From Candidatus Zixiibacteriota bacterium (GTDB lineage: Bacteria > Zixibacteria > MSB-5A5 > WJJR01 > JAJRUJ01), in the NCBI GenBank assembly GCA_024277855.1, contig JAJRUJ010000068.1:1-64000 (forward strand): 64,000 bases of DNA, written 5' to 3'. Below are positions 62,985 through 64,000 of this stretch, one piece after another. The notes below the pieces were generated by a model. It saw only the letters and a program-made list of their open reading frames with translations, made no database searches and had not been told where the DNA came from. Positions within the stretch are counted from its first letter, which is position 1; each line of letters opens with the position of its first letter. A program made the position numbers and the translations under genes.

Positions 62985-64000
62985 TGTATTCCTCCGGTCA
63001 ACATCGTGGCCTTATTTTTGGAAAGCGTGCCGGCAATGGCTTCGTAGCGCAAGAGAGCAAGCCGGGCGGCATAAAGCACGGCGTTATTATCAATTTGCAG
63101 CCGAAGAAGTTCGGTCTCCTGAGTGTGCAGATCACGCAATGGAATTCGTCCGGCCCTATATAATTCAAGATGGGTCTCAACAGAAATCGTCTTTTCTTTC
63201 ACCGCAGTGGACAGGTAATCACTTTGGTCTAATGCCGAAAGGTAGTCGTTATAGGATAAGCGAAGATTTGATTCCTGTTCCCGTTCGGCGCTTTTAACGG
63301 CCATTTCTGAGGCCCGGGTCAGCGCGGCGGCCTCTTTAACTTTGCCGATACGCGTCCCGCCGGTAAAGATCGGTAACGATACTGTTATTCCGACCGCCCA
63401 CTCACCGACCGGATCCCAATCCGAGCCGGAACGGTAGAGATACAATCCATAACCGGATATCTCCGGCCAGAAATTTCGGGCGGCTAATGACCGGGATGCC
63501 CGGACCTTTCCAAGGCGGGCTTCTGAAATGCGAACAGTCGGTCCGGTATACTCAACTGATGCACAACCACTCCGTGGGTATTCCCTGATCAGGCCGTCCA
63601 TGGTTAAACTGTTTGCCGGTAAGGCGGGAATTACCGCTTGATTGGTTCCCACCAGGAGCCCGAGCCGCGTGGCCAGCCGGTTTTGGGAGCGGGCAATAGC
63701 GCTTGAATCTGACTTTGTCGAAGCAATGAGCGAGGAGACCAGGGCAATATCGCCTTGAGACACTCGCCCGCTCTGTTCCAGGGCTTTTAGGTCCTTTAAC
63801 TGCTGATACAGGGAGGCCAGACGTTTGTTGATCAGTTGTGATTGGTCTGCCGCCTGGCGGGCGAGAAGGAATACTTCGGCAACTTGCCGCAAGATGTCAT
63901 TTTGCACCAGGGCATTTGTCGCCCGGCTTTCCTTGACACCGGCCGTGGCAATTTTCCGTTTGGCCAACCGGCGTCCCCCGTCGAATATCGGCACGGCCAA
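62981..64000 (-). CDS. TolC-like outer-membrane efflux protein (5' end beyond window)
   Basis: VPIFDGGRRLAKRKIA, VSLPIFTGGTRIGKVKEAAALTRASE, long coiled-coil repeats; ATGA overlap with the adaptor gene; open at the window edge. Confidence 0.9.
   Translation of the reverse strand: MAVPIFDGGRRLAKRKIATAGVKESRATNALVQNDILRQVAEVFLLARQAADQSQLINKRLASLYQQLKDLKALEQSGRVSQGDIALVSSLIASTKSDSSAIARSQNRLATRLGLLVGTNQAVIPALPANSLTMDGLIREYPRSGCASVEYTGPTVRISEARLGKVRASRSLAARNFWPEISGYGLYLYRSGSDWDPVGEWAVGITVSLPIFTGGTRIGKVKEAAALTRASEMAVKSAEREQESNLRLSYNDYLSALDQSDYLSTAVKEKTISVETHLELYRAGRIPLRDLHTQETELLRLQIDNNAVLYAARLALLRYEAIAGTLSKNKATMLTGGIQ

Overview
The window is gene-dense and bacterial, with no rRNA, tRNA or CRISPR array recognised. 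Recurrent tandem dockerin-like repeats (GDVN.DG.INPVDVV..VNYVYK), 'YPNPFN' C-terminal sorting domains and FG-GAP proteins suggest an FCB-group organism, possibly candidate phylum Zixibacteria; this is inferred from protein style, not a marker gene. Left to right it contains: (1) a copper-handling island (Cu P-type ATPase with duplicated YHS and HMBD modules, a His/Cys-rich micro-ORF missing from the ORF track, SHOCT, DUF302, a TRASH/YHS-like protein, a Met-rich exported protein, a Tat-secreted multicopper oxidase and a putative outer-membrane protein); (2) an ECF sigma / anti-sigma-like / TPR-CHAT protease / subtilisin-dockerin operon; (3) secreted dockerin/FG-GAP/sorting-domain proteins; (4) a six-gene operon around an ATP-grasp ligase and a 7TM transglutaminase-like protein; (5) a cysteine-biosynthesis operon with a ThiS-CysK fusion and JAMM protease, carrying an in-frame stop inside a sulfite reductase-TusA reading frame and a disrupted Rrf2 regulator; (6) a Zn/Cd-type P-ATPase; (7) a second signalling/protease operon (possible sigma-like protein, zf-HC2 protein, membrane Lon-like S16 protease with external propeller-like domain) next to a thrombospondin-3/dockerin secreted protein; (8) a GT4/GH130 mannan-type glycan operon; (9) a 1619-aa kinase/P-loop/TPR/GAF/AAA(sigma54-type)/Fis regulator lacking GAFTGA, followed by a terminator-bounded exported peptide, an HTH protein and an orphan protein; (10) an RND efflux operon running off the right edge. 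The best candidates for an undescribed system are the two protease/anti-sigma modules and the kinase-AAA regulator with its peptide neighbourhood.
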